Notes: generated by a model from the sequence alone, not told the origin. 37,957 nt of DNA from an uncultured Erythrobacteraceae bacterium (GCA_946482075.1 CAMLQG010000025.1:1-37957); one strand, 5' to 3'; positions 6,839-14,842 are shown, counted from the first letter of the stretch. A program made the numbers and translations.

Positions 6839-7897
6839 TCATCTCAACAAATGTCCCGCCCGGTCGCGCTTGGTTGCGAGATAGCGGGCATTGTGCGGGT
6901 TTTCGGGCAGTTGGTGCGGCACGCGTTCCGCCACTAAGATCCCTTCCGCTTCCAGGGCGGCGACCTTCGCGGGATTGTTGGTCATCAGCCGGATCGCGCG
7001 CACGCCCAGCAGTTCCAGCATCCGGGCGGCGATCGGGAAGTCCCGCGCCTCGTCCGGCAGGCCCAGGCGGCGATTGGCGTCCACCGTGTCGAAGCCCTGG
7101 TCCTGCAGGCGATAGGCGCGCAGCTTGTTGATCAGACCGATCCCGCGTCCTTCCTGCCTGAGATAGAGCAGCAACCCCCATCCCCTCGCATTGGCTTCTT
7201 GAGCCATCGCGTCGAGCGCCGCGTCGAGCTGGGGGCCGCAATCGCATTTCAGGCTGCCCAGGATGTCGCCCGTCAGGCATTCGGAATGCAGCCGGACGAG
7301 CGGCGCCCGGTCCGCCATCTGCCGCCCGATCACCAGCGCCACATGTTCGCGCAGATCGTCCGCACTGCGGAAGGCGATAATTTCCGCCTCTTCCGCTGCC
7401 GCTACCGGCAGCCTCGCGCGGGTGGCGATAGCCAGCCGGTTCGCATCCTTGAACGCGGCAAGATCGGCGGGTGCCAGCGGCTGCGCTTCGCCCGCATCGC
7501 TGGCATCGACCAGGAAAGCCGGCAGCACGCCTGCCAGCCGCGCGGCTTCCATCGCGGCTTCGGCGGCATCCGCCCAGGGCAGGATCTCCGCCCGGAAAGG
7601 TCCCTTGAAAGGCGAGTTCAAATCCATCGCCGGGTCCGCGATCGGGCGGGCGGCGGCGAGGTCGAAGGCTTCCGCCCCGTGGATCAGCACCGGCATGTGG
7701 GGTTCGGCGGCCTCGCGCTGGTTGGCGAGCTTCAACGTGGCCGCGCGCGCGGCGGAGATCAGCATCTTGTCCGCGCGCGAACCCTGCGCGATCGCGGTTT
7801 CCACGGGCAGCAGCACCGGCCCGCCTTCCAGCGCGAGCGGCCAGCCATGGCGCAGCGCGTCGATCGCCTGCGCGGCACGGCGGGCGGGGCTCGTCAA
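6839..7897 (-). CDS. ribA: GTP cyclohydrolase II with degenerate DHBP-synthase-like N-terminus
   Basis: The 352-residue enzyme converts GTP to the diaminopyrimidine precursor, the first step of riboflavin synthesis. The C-terminal catalytic half shows VRLHSECLTGDILGS and KCDC with zinc ligands Cys207, Cys218 and Cys220, LRQEGRGIGL near residue 247, and LMTNNPAK near 304. Residues 1-160 follow the outline of a RibB (dihydroxybutanone phosphate synthase) domain but lack its acidic DRENEGD active-site block, so that activity is probably lost. I chose a TTG start at 7897: it overlaps the xth stop as TTGA and has GGAG 8 bases upstream. The frame stays open further upstream only as antisense or overlap of xth. 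It is translationally coupled to xth. Confidence 0.9.
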   Translation of the reverse strand: MTSPARRAAQAIDALRHGWPLALEGGPVLLPVETAIAQGSRADKMLISAARAATLKLANQREAAEPHMPVLIHGAEAFDLAAARPIADPAMDLNSPFKGPFRAEILPWADAAEAAMEAARLAGVLPAFLVDASDAGEAQPLAPADLAAFKDANRLAIATRARLPVAAAEEAEIIAFRSADDLREHVALVIGRQMADRAPLVRLHSECLTGDILGSLKCDCGPQLDAALDAMAQEANARGWGLLLYLRQEGRGIGLINKLRAYRLQDQGFDTVDANRRLGLPDEARDFPIAARMLELLGVRAIRLMTNNPAKVAALEAEGILVAERVPHQLPENPHNARYLATKRDRAGHLLR

Positions 7898-8691
7898 AGA
7901 TCGAGCTCCGTCACCAGCGGCACATGGTCGGACGGCTGGTTCCAGCCGCGCGCGGCTTCGATCACGCGGTGGCTGCGGGCCTGCGCGGCGAGATCGGACG
8001 AAGCCCACATATGATCCAGCCGGCGGCCGCGATCGCCCGCCTGCCAGTCCTTCGCGCGGTAGCTCCACCAGCTGTAATAGCGTTCCGGCGCCTTGATATA
8101 TTCGCGGCCCAGATCGACCCAGCCATGCGCGTCCTTGAAGCGCTGCAGCGTCTCCACCTCGATCGGCGTATGGCTGACGACTTTCAAGAGCTGCTTGTGG
8201 CTCCACACGTCGGATTCCAGCGGCGCGATGTTGAAGTCGCCCATGATGAGGGTGGGGCGATCGACCTTGTCGGCCCAGCGCGTCATCCGTTCGAGGAAGT
8301 CGAGCTTCTGGCCGAACTTCACGTTCAGTTCGCGATCCGGGATGTCGCCCCCGGCCGGCACGTAGACGTTCTCCAACACCACGCCCTGCCCCTGCGGACC
8401 CAGCAGTTCCACGCCGACATGGCGCGCTTCGCCATTGTCCTGCCAGTCATGCCGGCTGAATTCGCGCGTGGGGATGCGGCTGATCGTGGCGACGCCGTGA
8501 TAGCCCTTCTGGCCGTGCACGGTGAGATGTTCGTAGCCCAGCTCGCGGAACGCGTCCCAGGGGAACAGTTCGGGGATCGTCTTGATCTCCTGCAGGCAGA
8601 GCACGTCGGGCGCTTCGTCGCGCAACAGCTGCTCCACGATCGGCATGCGCAAGCGAACCGAATTGATGTTCCAGGTGACGATCTTGACCAT
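7894..8691 (-). CDS. xth: Exodeoxyribonuclease III (AP endonuclease family)
   Basis: The 265-residue protein cuts DNA at abasic sites and has 3'-5' exonuclease activity, in base excision repair. It begins MVKIVTWNINSVRLR, carries the metal-binding LCLQEIK (Glu35), YYSWWSYRAKDWQAGDRGRR with LDHMW towards the C-terminus, GDFNIAPLESDVW in the middle and the catalytic SDHVPL near the end. This is the complete ExoIII motif set. The ATG at 8691 matches the usual N-terminus; a longer in-frame extension to 8739 has no family resemblance. The ribosome site is weak. The gene precedes and overlaps ribA. Confidence 0.95.
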   Translation of the reverse strand: MVKIVTWNINSVRLRMPIVEQLLRDEAPDVLCLQEIKTIPELFPWDAFRELGYEHLTVHGQKGYHGVATISRIPTREFSRHDWQDNGEARHVGVELLGPQGQGVVLENVYVPAGGDIPDRELNVKFGQKLDFLERMTRWADKVDRPTLIMGDFNIAPLESDVWSHKQLLKVVSHTPIEVETLQRFKDAHGWVDLGREYIKAPERYYSWWSYRAKDWQAGDRGRRLDHMWASSDLAAQARSHRVIEAARGWNQPSDHVPLVTELDL

Positions 8692-8762
8692 GCGTGGGGC
8701 TCTAGAGGGTGTGAGAGGGATTTTGAAGCGGCGATGCACCGATCGTCGCGCCTCCCCTCATG

Positions 8763-8840
8763 CCGTCATCCCAGCGAAAGCTGGGATCTCTCTCGGCATG
8801 AGCGATATCGATGGAGATCCCAGCTTTCGCTGGGATGACG
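8763..8840. repeat. CGTCATCCC-type inverted repeat
   Basis: The element begins CCGTCATCCCAGCGAAAGC and ends with the complementary GCTTTCGCTGGGATGACG. Each end also carries an internal small hairpin (CCCAGCGAAAGCTGGG). It belongs with the copies at 18000 and 24961 and lies just upstream of xth. Confidence 0.85.
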
Positions 8841-9143
8841 AAATCTGGTTTACACAAAACGGTCCGAAACCACCGCTGTAGCTTCCCTGCCGAGAACGGA
8901 CGTCTGCCGAGGAAATCTGCGCTGCCCCGGTGCATATCGCCGCGCGCCATGGTGTGACCTTTCGCTGGGGGTTGTGTCACCCTCATCCGGGCCGGGCGGC
9001 ATTCGGGTTGGTGAGGTGTCGGCTTCATCCCGAAGGATAAGCCAGATTTCGCGCGAGTAGGAAAATGGTTTCTGCCCTCTCCATTCGCACCCAGCTTCGT
9101 CATTCCCGCGAAAGGAATCGATGTCGTGTCCGCTTTGAGCCCA
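8841..9143. other. Gene-free stretch with half a CGTCATTCC repeat
   Basis: I find no supportable gene in this roughly 300-base stretch. Open frames here have no family resemblance and no ribosome site. Positions 9098-9114 carry a single arm of the repeat family (CGTCATTCCCGCGAAAG) without its partner, suggesting a decayed copy. Confidence 0.6.
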
Positions 9144-9180
9144 AACAAAAACCCCCGTCCCGGGGGCAGTGGGACGAGGG
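9144..9180 (-). terminator. Rho-independent terminator, minus strand
   Basis: Read on the minus strand, CCTCGTCCC and GGGACGGGG form a 9-pair stem with one weak pair around a 9-base loop, followed by a GTTTTTGTTT tract. This is the clearest intrinsic terminator in the window. It lies about 185 bases downstream of the lolA stop, so the lolA transcript carries a long 3' segment or a separate RNA ends here. Confidence 0.7.
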
Positions 9181-9362
9181 TTCGTTCGAGCGTTCGTCAC
9201 GCTTGGCAAAGCAGCCTATGGGAGAGGCCAGGCAACAGGGGGGAAACCCGCCTCCAGCCGCTTTGTTCCAGTAGTTCTACCGGTCTTCTGCTTTCTAGTC
9301 GATGAACGATCGCTGGCGGCTTATCGCAGCCACCCCACACCGTGAGGGTGGACCGTGGCCCT
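9181..9362 (-). ncRNA. Structured untranslated segment, candidate small RNA or lolA 3' UTR
   Basis: There is no open frame with family resemblance between the lolA stop and the terminator. On the minus strand I see several hairpins: CCACCC with GGGGTGG, CCGGTA-GAAC-TACTGG (six pairs with a tetraloop), and GCGT-GACGA-ACGC. A possible longer pairing joins CCGCCAGC to GCTGG...CGG across the second hairpin. I could not match it to 6S RNA, tmRNA, SRP RNA or RNase P RNA by their conserved sequences. It may be a 3'-derived small RNA or simply a structured UTR. Confidence 0.35.
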
Positions 9363-10031
9363 TCAGCGACGACCCGTGACGCGAGGGTCTTTGAAGGTAA
9401 AGGCGCTAGCCGCCACCGCGATTCCATATTGATGATTCGAAAGGCGGATCGTGGTGCGCTTGTTCTGCGAATCGAGCGCCACCCAGCTCGCCAGTTCGAG
9501 CCCGCCCGGAGCACCCGGCTTGGCGACGAAGATCATCGTGATCACACCATATTCCGGCTTCTTGGGATCGCGCACCTCGATGCTGATCACGTCGTCAGTA
9601 CCGGTAGGCAGCAGCTTGCCGAAACGCGAGATGTCGCCGGTGGGGTTCAGCAGGGCGCCGAGCGGCGAATTCCTGATCGGCCAGCGCTGCACCTGACGCA
9701 CTTCATAATCGACCATGGTCAGCGTGCGGCCGTCCGAGACGATCAGCATCGGCACGCTTTCCTCATAAGCGAAACGGATCTTCCCCGGCTGCTTGAGCGT
9801 AAGCACGCCCGAGACGCTTTGCCCGTTGCGGTCCGTCTGGACGAAATTGGCGCGCATCGTGGAAATACCGCGCAGGGCGGAAACCGCGCGATCGAGATTG
9901 TTCGCCTGCGCGTGAAGCGGTGCTGCGGGAGTGACCAGCGCGGCAGACGCGGCGCACAGGAAAAGCGCCGCCAAGGCGGCGCGAATCGCCAAAGTCGACG
10001 AGCGAATTCGAAAAATCATAAAGCCGTTCAT
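9363..10031 (-). CDS. lolA: Outer-membrane lipoprotein carrier protein LolA
   Basis: The 222-residue periplasmic chaperone takes lipoproteins released by LolCDE and delivers them to the outer membrane. The signal peptide ends near residue 42 (PLHAQ). The mature protein has the family pattern: MRANFVQTDRNGQSVSGVL near residue 58, then LKQPGKIRFAYE and MLIVSDGRTLTMVDYE. GAGAGGAGC directly before the ATG fits a ribosome site; a second ATG lies four codons downstream. rpmG ends 56 bases upstream on the same strand, separated by a 7-pair hairpin (GAACTCG/CGAGTTC). No other lol gene is in the window. Confidence 0.93.
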   Translation of the reverse strand: MNGFMIFRIRSSTLAIRAALAALFLCAASAALVTPAAPLHAQANNLDRAVSALRGISTMRANFVQTDRNGQSVSGVLTLKQPGKIRFAYEESVPMLIVSDGRTLTMVDYEVRQVQRWPIRNSPLGALLNPTGDISRFGKLLPTGTDDVISIEVRDPKKPEYGVITMIFVAKPGAPGGLELASWVALDSQNKRTTIRLSNHQYGIAVAASAFTFKDPRVTGRR

Positions 10032-10087
10032 GCTCCTCTCAGTAGCATCACGGCTTGAACTCGTGGTGAACCCCGCGAGTTCCGTCC

Positions 10088-10255
10088 TTACTTGATCTTC
10101 GCTTCCTTGAACTCGACGTGCTTGCGCGCGACGGGATCATATTTGCGGAAGGACATCTTTTCCGTGATGTTGCGCGGATTCTTCTTGGTGACGTAGAAGA
10201 AGCCGGTGTCCGCGGTGGAGACCAGCTTGATCTTGACTGTTGCGGGCTTCGCCAT
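10088..10255 (-). CDS. rpmG: 50S ribosomal protein L33
   Basis: This 55-residue protein, read from ATG at 10255 to TAA at 10088, begins [20 protein letters not shown] and continues with [18 protein letters not shown] and [11 protein letters not shown], which is the classical L33 sequence. It lacks the CxxC pairs of zinc-binding L33, as is typical for alphaproteobacteria. AGGA lies about 8 bases upstream of the ATG. It is the first gene before lolA on this strand and has its own plausible promoter upstream. Confidence 0.97.
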   Translation of the reverse strand: MAKPATVKIKLVSTADTGFFYVTKKNPRNITEKMSFRKYDPVARKHVEFKEAKIK

Positions 10256-10293
10256 GGCGGATTCCTAAACTTCGCAATGCTGAAAACACGAAA

Positions 10294-10310
10294 GCGGCGC
10301 TGGGCGCCGC
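10294..10310 (-). promoter_or_regulatory. GCGGCGC/GCGCCGC hairpin in rpmG leader
   Basis: On the minus strand a perfect 7-pair stem with a 3-base loop is followed by TTTCGTGTTTTC. It sits just after the predicted rpmG start site and about 40 bases before the ATG. It could be a weak terminator for upstream transcription or an attenuator in the rpmG leader. Confidence 0.35.
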
Positions 10311-10325
10311 CTCTACAGGCCGCGG

Positions 10326-10354
10326 CCATTGCGGCAGGGCAGGGGAAAAGTCAA
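10326..10354 (-). promoter_or_regulatory. Candidate sigma-70 promoter for rpmG
   Basis: Minus strand TTGACT (10354-10349), a 17-base spacer and CAATGG (10331-10326) form an alphaproteobacterial-style promoter with a strong -35 and poor -10. It is about 70 bases from the rpmG ATG. Confidence 0.35.
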
Positions 10355-10415
10355 GCGACTGTAGCATCCTTCCCGGGACCGGGAGGTGGCGCGCCGGAAG
10401 TACCGCTTCGGCCTA

Positions 10416-10515
10416 CCTCCGTTCGTCCTGAGCTTGTCGAAGGACCGTCCTTCTCCTCTTTTTGACCGTCAAAAAGGGAAGAGCAGCCCTTCGACAAGCT
10501 CAGGACGAACGGAGG
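10416..10515. repeat. CCGTTCG inverted repeat, copy 1 (full)
   Basis: The left arm CCTCCGTTCGTCCTGAGC and the right arm GCTCAGGACGAACGGAGG are exact complements. A second inner pairing (GACCGTC...) lies between GTCGAAGGAC and the right arm. The element is 100 bases, between rpmG and arfB. Confidence 0.9.
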
Positions 10516-10564
10516 CAGGCTTGGTGCCGGCCGCTATGCCCCCTCGTACCGGGGAAAATTCCTA

Positions 10565-10969
10565 TTACCAATCCACCTTGCCCCGGCCGGACTTGATCGT
10601 GCCGCGCTTCTTCTTGGCTTCGAGCCGCGCGGTCTTGTTGATCCGGTTGAGGCGGGACTTCTTGCGTTCGGCCGGCGCCACATGCGCCTGCTCGATCATC
10701 TCGGCCAACCGCTGGCGGGCATCCACGCGGTTGGCTTCCTGCGTGCGGAAGCTGCGCGCGGTGATCACGATCTCGCCTTTGGCGTTCATCCGGCTGCCGG
10801 CCAAGTCCTTCAGCCGGTGGAACACGGGCGGGGACAGGCGCAGCGCGAAGACGTCCACGCGCAATTGCACGGCGGTGGCCACCTTGTTGACGTTCTGCCC
10901 GCCAGGCCCGGTGGCGGTGATGAACCGTTCTTCCGCCAGTTCCATCGCCCGCGCGGCCGCCTCATGCAT
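10565..10969 (-). CDS. arfB: ArfB/YaeJ ribosome-rescue peptidyl-tRNA hydrolase
   Basis: The 134-residue protein releases peptides from ribosomes stalled without a stop codon. It has the release-factor GGQ motif at residues 23-25 in TATGPGGQNVNKVAT, the domain core through IVITARSFRTQEANR, and a basic C-terminal tail rich in Lys and Arg (KKSRLNRINKTARLEAKKKR) that inserts into the mRNA channel in this family. The short length and absence of codon-recognition domains separate it from RF1/RF2. Its ATG lies inside the end of the pseudouridine synthase gene with an 8-base overlap, so the two are probably co-translated. It is bounded downstream by a CCGTTCG repeat. Confidence 0.93.
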   Translation of the reverse strand: MHEAAARAMELAEERFITATGPGGQNVNKVATAVQLRVDVFALRLSPPVFHRLKDLAGSRMNAKGEIVITARSFRTQEANRVDARQRLAEMIEQAHVAPAERKKSRLNRINKTARLEAKKKRGTIKSGRGKVDW

Positions 10970-11621
10970 CGGAGAAGCCGAGGGCGGCGAAATCCGCCGG
11001 GAGCGGGGCCTGCGCTTCGATCGGCGGTTTGGCGCCGCGCGGCACGGTAAGCCCGGCGGCGTGGAGCATGCAGCGCGTCACGCGCGCGTCCGGCCTGCCA
11101 TAGACCGGATCGCCCAGCAGCGGCACGCCGATGCCCGACGCCGCATGGACGCGGATCTGGTGGGTGCGGCCGGTTTCCGGGCGGAATTCGACCAGGGCGA
11201 GGCCGTCCTGTTCCGAGAGCCTGCGCCAGTGGGTGAGCGCGAGCTTGCCTTTGCGCGCGGGGATCATGCGCCAGCCATCCTGCGCGCTGCTGATCTTGGA
11301 CAGCGACAATTCGATAACGCCTTCGTCCTGCTCGACCGTGCCGGCGAGGATACCGAGATAGCGTTTCTGCACCTCGCGCGCTTCGAACGCGGCGGAAAAG
11401 CGCTTCAGCGCCTTGGGATTGCGGGCGAGCAGCAGGCAGCCAGAGGTGTCATGGTCCAGGCGATGGACGGGCGAAGGCAGGCGCTGGAAGCCAAGCGCCA
11501 GTTCGGGCAGGCGATCCTCCAGGCACGGCCCACCGGCGCGCGGGCGATCCATCGGCAGGCCGCCCGGCTTGTCGATCACCAGCGCTTCGCCGTCTTCGAA
11601 GAGGATGGAAATGTCAGCCAC
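10962..11621 (-). CDS. RluA-family RNA pseudouridine synthase
   Basis: The 219-residue enzyme isomerises uridine in rRNA or tRNA. The catalytic motif HRLDHDTSG holds Asp56; FRPETGRTHQIRVH in the second half and LLGDPVYG after it complete the RluA fold. There is no N-terminal S4 domain, and the length matches the short RluA/YqcB-like members. The exact target nucleotide cannot be read from sequence. It overlaps arfB by 8 bases, so RNA modification and ribosome rescue are expressed together. Upstream is a CCGTTCG repeat separating it from the aminotransferase gene. Confidence 0.92.
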   Translation of the reverse strand: MADISILFEDGEALVIDKPGGLPMDRPRAGGPCLEDRLPELALGFQRLPSPVHRLDHDTSGCLLLARNPKALKRFSAAFEAREVQKRYLGILAGTVEQDEGVIELSLSKISSAQDGWRMIPARKGKLALTHWRRLSEQDGLALVEFRPETGRTHQIRVHAASGIGVPLLGDPVYGRPDARVTRCMLHAAGLTVPRGAKPPIEAQAPLPADFAALGFSDA

Positions 11622-11627
11622 AATAAA

Positions 11628-11719
11628 TCCGTTCGTCCTGAGCTTGTCGAAGGACCGTTCTTCCCTTCTAGCAACATGAAAGAGAAAAGCTGCCCTTCGA
11701 CAAGCTCAGGGCGAACGGA
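11628..11719. repeat. CCGTTCG inverted repeat, copy 2 (full)
   Basis: The arms TCCGTTCGTCCTGAGCTTGTC and GACAAGCTCAGGGCGAACGGA differ at one position; the middle carries the GAAGGACCGTTCTTC / GAAAAGCTGCCCTTC portion. It fills almost the whole gap between the aminotransferase stop and the rluA-family start. Confidence 0.9.
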
Positions 11720-11721
11720 AA

Positions 11722-12891
11722 TTATGTCAGAGCCTTCTCAATCCGCCGCATCGCTTCGCGCAAAGTCTCCTCGCTCGCAGCGAAGCTGATGCGGAAGCCG
11801 TCCTTCCCGCCGAAGGCCGAGGCGGCGACGATCGCCACGCCGTGATCGAGCAGATGCAGCGCCAGCGTCTCGTCATCGCCGAAGCGCGTCATCAGCGGGG
11901 TCGCGTCGACGAAGCAGTAGAACGCGCCCTCGGGCACCGGACAGGAGAGGCCGGAGATCGCGTTGACCGCCTCCACCACCAGGTCGCGCCGCGTGCGGAA
12001 GATCTCGCGCCATTCGAGCAGGAAGCCCTGCGGCCCTTCGAATGCGGCAACGGCGGCCGCCTGGCTGATCGAGCAGGGATTGCCGGATGAATGCGACTGC
12101 AGCCGCTCCATCGCCCTGATGAGCCATTGCGGTCCGGCGGCGACGCCGATGCGGAAGCCGGTCATTGCGTGGCTTTTCGACACGCCGGAAACGGTGAGGA
12201 TGCGATCGGCGAGATCGGGCGCGAGCGCGGCGAGCGTCGCGTGGATGCCGCTGCCGTAATTCAAGGGCGCGTAGATGTCGTCGCTCATCACCAGCACTTG
12301 CGGATGGCGGCGCAGTACCTCGGCCAGCGCCTGCAGCATGTCGGCCGGATAGACCGCGCCCGTCGGATTGCCGGGGCTGTTCAGGAGCAGCCAGTTGGTG
12401 CGGGGGCTGATCGCGGCTTCCAGCTGGGCGGCGGTGAAGCGGAAGCCGTTGGCCGGGCTGGTGATGATCGGCACCACCTGCCCGCCGGCGAAGCGCACGA
12501 TCTCGGGATAGCTGACCCACCACGGCGCGGGTACGATCACTTCGTCGCCCGCGCTGAGCGTGGCGAGCAGCGCGTGGAAGATCGCCTGTTTGCCGCCGGC
12601 GCTGACCGTCACCTGGCCGGGCGGGACCTCTATTCCCAGATCGCGCCGGAAGTGGAGCGCGGCCGCCTGCTTCAGCCGCGTGGTGCCGCCCACGGCGGTA
12701 TATTTCGTGTCGCCCGCGTCGATCGCCTGCTTGGCGGCGTCCGCCACATGGGACGGGGTGGCGAAATCCGGTTCGCCCACCGAAAGCGAGATGATGTCCT
12801 TGCCCTGCGCGCGCAGTTCCGCCGCCCGGTCGGTCATGGCGGTGGTGCGCGACGGCGCGATGCGTTGCAGGGCAGCGCTCAGCGTATTCAT
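11722..12891 (-). CDS. Pyridoxal-phosphate aminotransferase (aspartate aminotransferase-like)
   Basis: The 389-residue class I/II aminotransferase (fold type I) transfers amino groups, most likely between aspartate and 2-oxoglutarate. Lys239 in SGVSKSHAMTGFRIG is the Schiff-base lysine, NSPGNPTGAVYP near residue 171 contains the substrate-binding Asn, and SDDIYAPLNYG holds the PLP-contacting Asp and Tyr. The N-terminal SLSVGEPDF near residue 35 is typical of the I-gamma aspartate/prephenate aminotransferase group. The ATG overlaps the pabBC stop by ATGA, so it is translationally coupled to the folate gene. Substrate preference is inferred from family resemblance. Confidence 0.88.
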   Translation of the reverse strand: MNTLSAALQRIAPSRTTAMTDRAAELRAQGKDIISLSVGEPDFATPSHVADAAKQAIDAGDTKYTAVGGTTRLKQAAALHFRRDLGIEVPPGQVTVSAGGKQAIFHALLATLSAGDEVIVPAPWWVSYPEIVRFAGGQVVPIITSPANGFRFTAAQLEAAISPRTNWLLLNSPGNPTGAVYPADMLQALAEVLRRHPQVLVMSDDIYAPLNYGSGIHATLAALAPDLADRILTVSGVSKSHAMTGFRIGVAAGPQWLIRAMERLQSHSSGNPCSISQAAAVAAFEGPQGFLLEWREIFRTRRDLVVEAVNAISGLSCPVPEGAFYCFVDATPLMTRFGDDETLALHLLDHGVAIVAASAFGGKDGFRISFAASEETLREAMRRIEKALT

Positions 12892-14687
12892 CGGGCCAGC
12901 CTCGCCTTCATCAATCCGCGCAGCGCATTCCCGAGCAGGAAGCCGCCTTCCAGATCCTCGATCCGCAATTCCGCTTCCTCGGCGCGACCATCCTCGATCA
13001 GCGAGCGGCGCAGCACGCCCGGCAGCAGGCCGAGCCGCGCGGGCGGCGTGAGGAGCTTGCCGTCCCGTTCGACGAAGATCGAAGAGAAGCTTCCTTCGGT
13101 CAGCAGACCGTCATCGCGCAGCAGCAGCGCTTCCTGGGCGCCCGCACCATGAGCAACGGCCAGCGCGGCTTCGTAGAAACCGCGATCGCTCGTCTTATGG
13201 CGCAGGCGCCAATCGCCATCTTCCACCGGCAGGGGCAGGATCACGCATGCCGCGCCGTCTTCGAGCAGGGCGGGTGCGGGCGAGACTTCCAGCGCGATCG
13301 CTCCGCTGCGGCCGAGCAGCAGGCGGATGCGCGAGCGTTCGGTGATCTCGAAGCACAGCGCCTGGATCTGGTTGCGCGCGGCATGGCGATCGAAGGCGAA
13401 GCCCAGTTCGGCCGCACTCGCCTTCATCCGTTCGAGATGGAGTTCGAGGAGCGCAATGCCCTTTTCCGGATCGAAAGCCATGGTTTCGATCAGATCGAAA
13501 CCGGCTGCGGACTCACGCACGAAACCCCCTTTCAACACACATTCGCGCCATTCCGCGATCATCCGCGAATCCGCGACGATCGCAGAGCCGACCCCGAGCA
13601 CGGCGCGTCCGCCGCGCCCTTCCCCGGGCGTCAGGCGAAGCGTGCGGATTGCCACATTGAAGGCAGCGTCGCCAGCCCCGTCGATACGGCCCATCGCGCC
13701 GCAATAGGGGCCTCTCGCAAGGCGTTCGACCTGATCGATCAACTCCATCGCGCGGATCTTGGGCGTGCCGGTGATCGAGCCGCAGGGGAAGATCGCCCGG
13801 ATCAGGTCCATCGCCCCGCATTCGGGCCGCAGCTTCGCGCGGATGGTGGAGACCATCTGGTGGACGGTGGGGAAGCTCTCGATCGCGAAAGGCGCTTCCA
13901 CGCCGACGCTGCCGGCTTGCGCCACCCGGCCGAGATCGTTGCGCATCAGATCCACGATCATGAGGTTTTCCGCGCGGTCCTTGGGCGAAGCGGCCAGTTC
14001 CTCGCGCAGCGCGCGGTCTTCCGCTCCGTCCCTCCCGCGCGGCCGCGTGCCTTTCATCGGCTTCACCCGCGCCGCACCCTCATGCAGCGTGAAGAAGAGT
14101 TCGGGCGAAAAGCTCAGGAGCCAGTGCGATCCGTCATGCAGCACGCCGCCATAGCCGGCCGCCGCTGCGGGCCGAATCGCGGCGTAGAGCGCCAGCGGAT
14201 CGCCGCGATAGGGGCCGGCGAGCGGGAATGTGAGATTGGCCTGGTAGATGTCGCCTGCGCGGATCGCATCCTGCAGGCGCGCGAAAGCACGGTCATAGTC
14301 ACCCAGGGAGATCTGCGGTTCCAGCGGGCCGATCGACACGTCCCCCGGCGCCCCGCGCGCAGCCAGCCAGGTGGGGACCTGTGCGGAAGGGATCGTCTCC
14401 GCGTGATCGAACAGGCCGAGCCAGACGAGCGGCCCGTTCGCGCCTGAGCGCGCATCGGCCAGCGGGACAAGGCGCGGCTCCAGCGCGAGGCCCGCCTCAT
14501 AGGCGATATAGCCTGCCAGCGTCGCCCCGCTGGCGCGCCGCGCATGATCGGCCGCGCGCAGGGCGGCTTCGACTTCTTCCGGCCGGCGGGCGACGAAGAC
14601 CGCGCGGGGATGTTCGAAGGCCTGCGCGTCGCGCGCGCCGGTCGTCCGCGCATCGTCGAGCAATATGAAAGGTTCGTGGCCGGCCAT
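12888..14687 (-). CDS. pabB: Fused aminodeoxychorismate synthase component I and lyase (PabB-PabC)
   Basis: The 599-residue fusion makes p-aminobenzoate for folate. Residues 1-390 are PabB: IYQANLTFP near 147, the PMKGTRPRG block with Lys212 (the PIKGT motif that distinguishes aminodeoxychorismate synthase from anthranilate synthase), DLMRNDLGRV near 246 and CGSITGTPKIRAME near 302. Residues 396-599 are PabC, a fold-type IV PLP enzyme: FDLIETMAFD, ERMKASAAELGF, RHKTSDRGFYE with Lys498 as the likely Schiff-base residue, and LTEGSFSSIFVERDGKL. A separate PabA glutaminase must be encoded elsewhere. The next gene overlaps by 4 bases. Such fusions are common in sphingomonads. Confidence 0.93.
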   Translation of the reverse strand: MAGHEPFILLDDARTTGARDAQAFEHPRAVFVARRPEEVEAALRAADHARRASGATLAGYIAYEAGLALEPRLVPLADARSGANGPLVWLGLFDHAETIPSAQVPTWLAARGAPGDVSIGPLEPQISLGDYDRAFARLQDAIRAGDIYQANLTFPLAGPYRGDPLALYAAIRPAAAAGYGGVLHDGSHWLLSFSPELFFTLHEGAARVKPMKGTRPRGRDGAEDRALREELAASPKDRAENLMIVDLMRNDLGRVAQAGSVGVEAPFAIESFPTVHQMVSTIRAKLRPECGAMDLIRAIFPCGSITGTPKIRAMELIDQVERLARGPYCGAMGRIDGAGDAAFNVAIRTLRLTPGEGRGGRAVLGVGSAIVADSRMIAEWRECVLKGGFVRESAAGFDLIETMAFDPEKGIALLELHLERMKASAAELGFAFDRHAARNQIQALCFEITERSRIRLLLGRSGAIALEVSPAPALLEDGAACVILPLPVEDGDWRLRHKTSDRGFYEAALAVAHGAGAQEALLLRDDGLLTEGSFSSIFVERDGKLLTPPARLGLLPGVLRRSLIEDGRAEEAELRIEDLEGGFLLGNALRGLMKARLAR

Positions 14688-14726
14688 CGGCGTGCCTTAG
14701 TGAGTGTCTCGTTCATTTAAAACACA

Positions 14727-14762
14727 TCCGTTCGTGTCTCGACTGCGCTCGACACGAACGGA
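14727..14762. repeat. CCGTTCG-type short palindrome (CGTGTC variant)
   Basis: The arms TCCGTTCGTGTC and GACACGAACGGA are perfect complements around a 12-base centre containing TCGACTGCGCTC. This shorter variant lies between the divergent pabB and HerA-like genes, close to where their promoters must be. Confidence 0.85.
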
Positions 14763-14842
14763 GGCTGGGAATGGACCGCTTGACCGATGCTTCCGCCGGA
14801 AGCACATCTTCACCCATCCACCGGGCGGGAGGCACGACCCCT

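Noticed and set aside
9181..9362. 6S RNA or tmRNA as the identity of the structured segment
   Set aside because: I see no conserved 6S bulge pattern, no tmRNA acceptor-like end and no paired termini, so only an unassigned candidate is reported.
10416..10515. CCGTTCG repeat as a simple transcription terminator
   Set aside because: It lacks a U-tract on either side, and similar copies occur between genes on the same strand; it is listed as a repeat instead.
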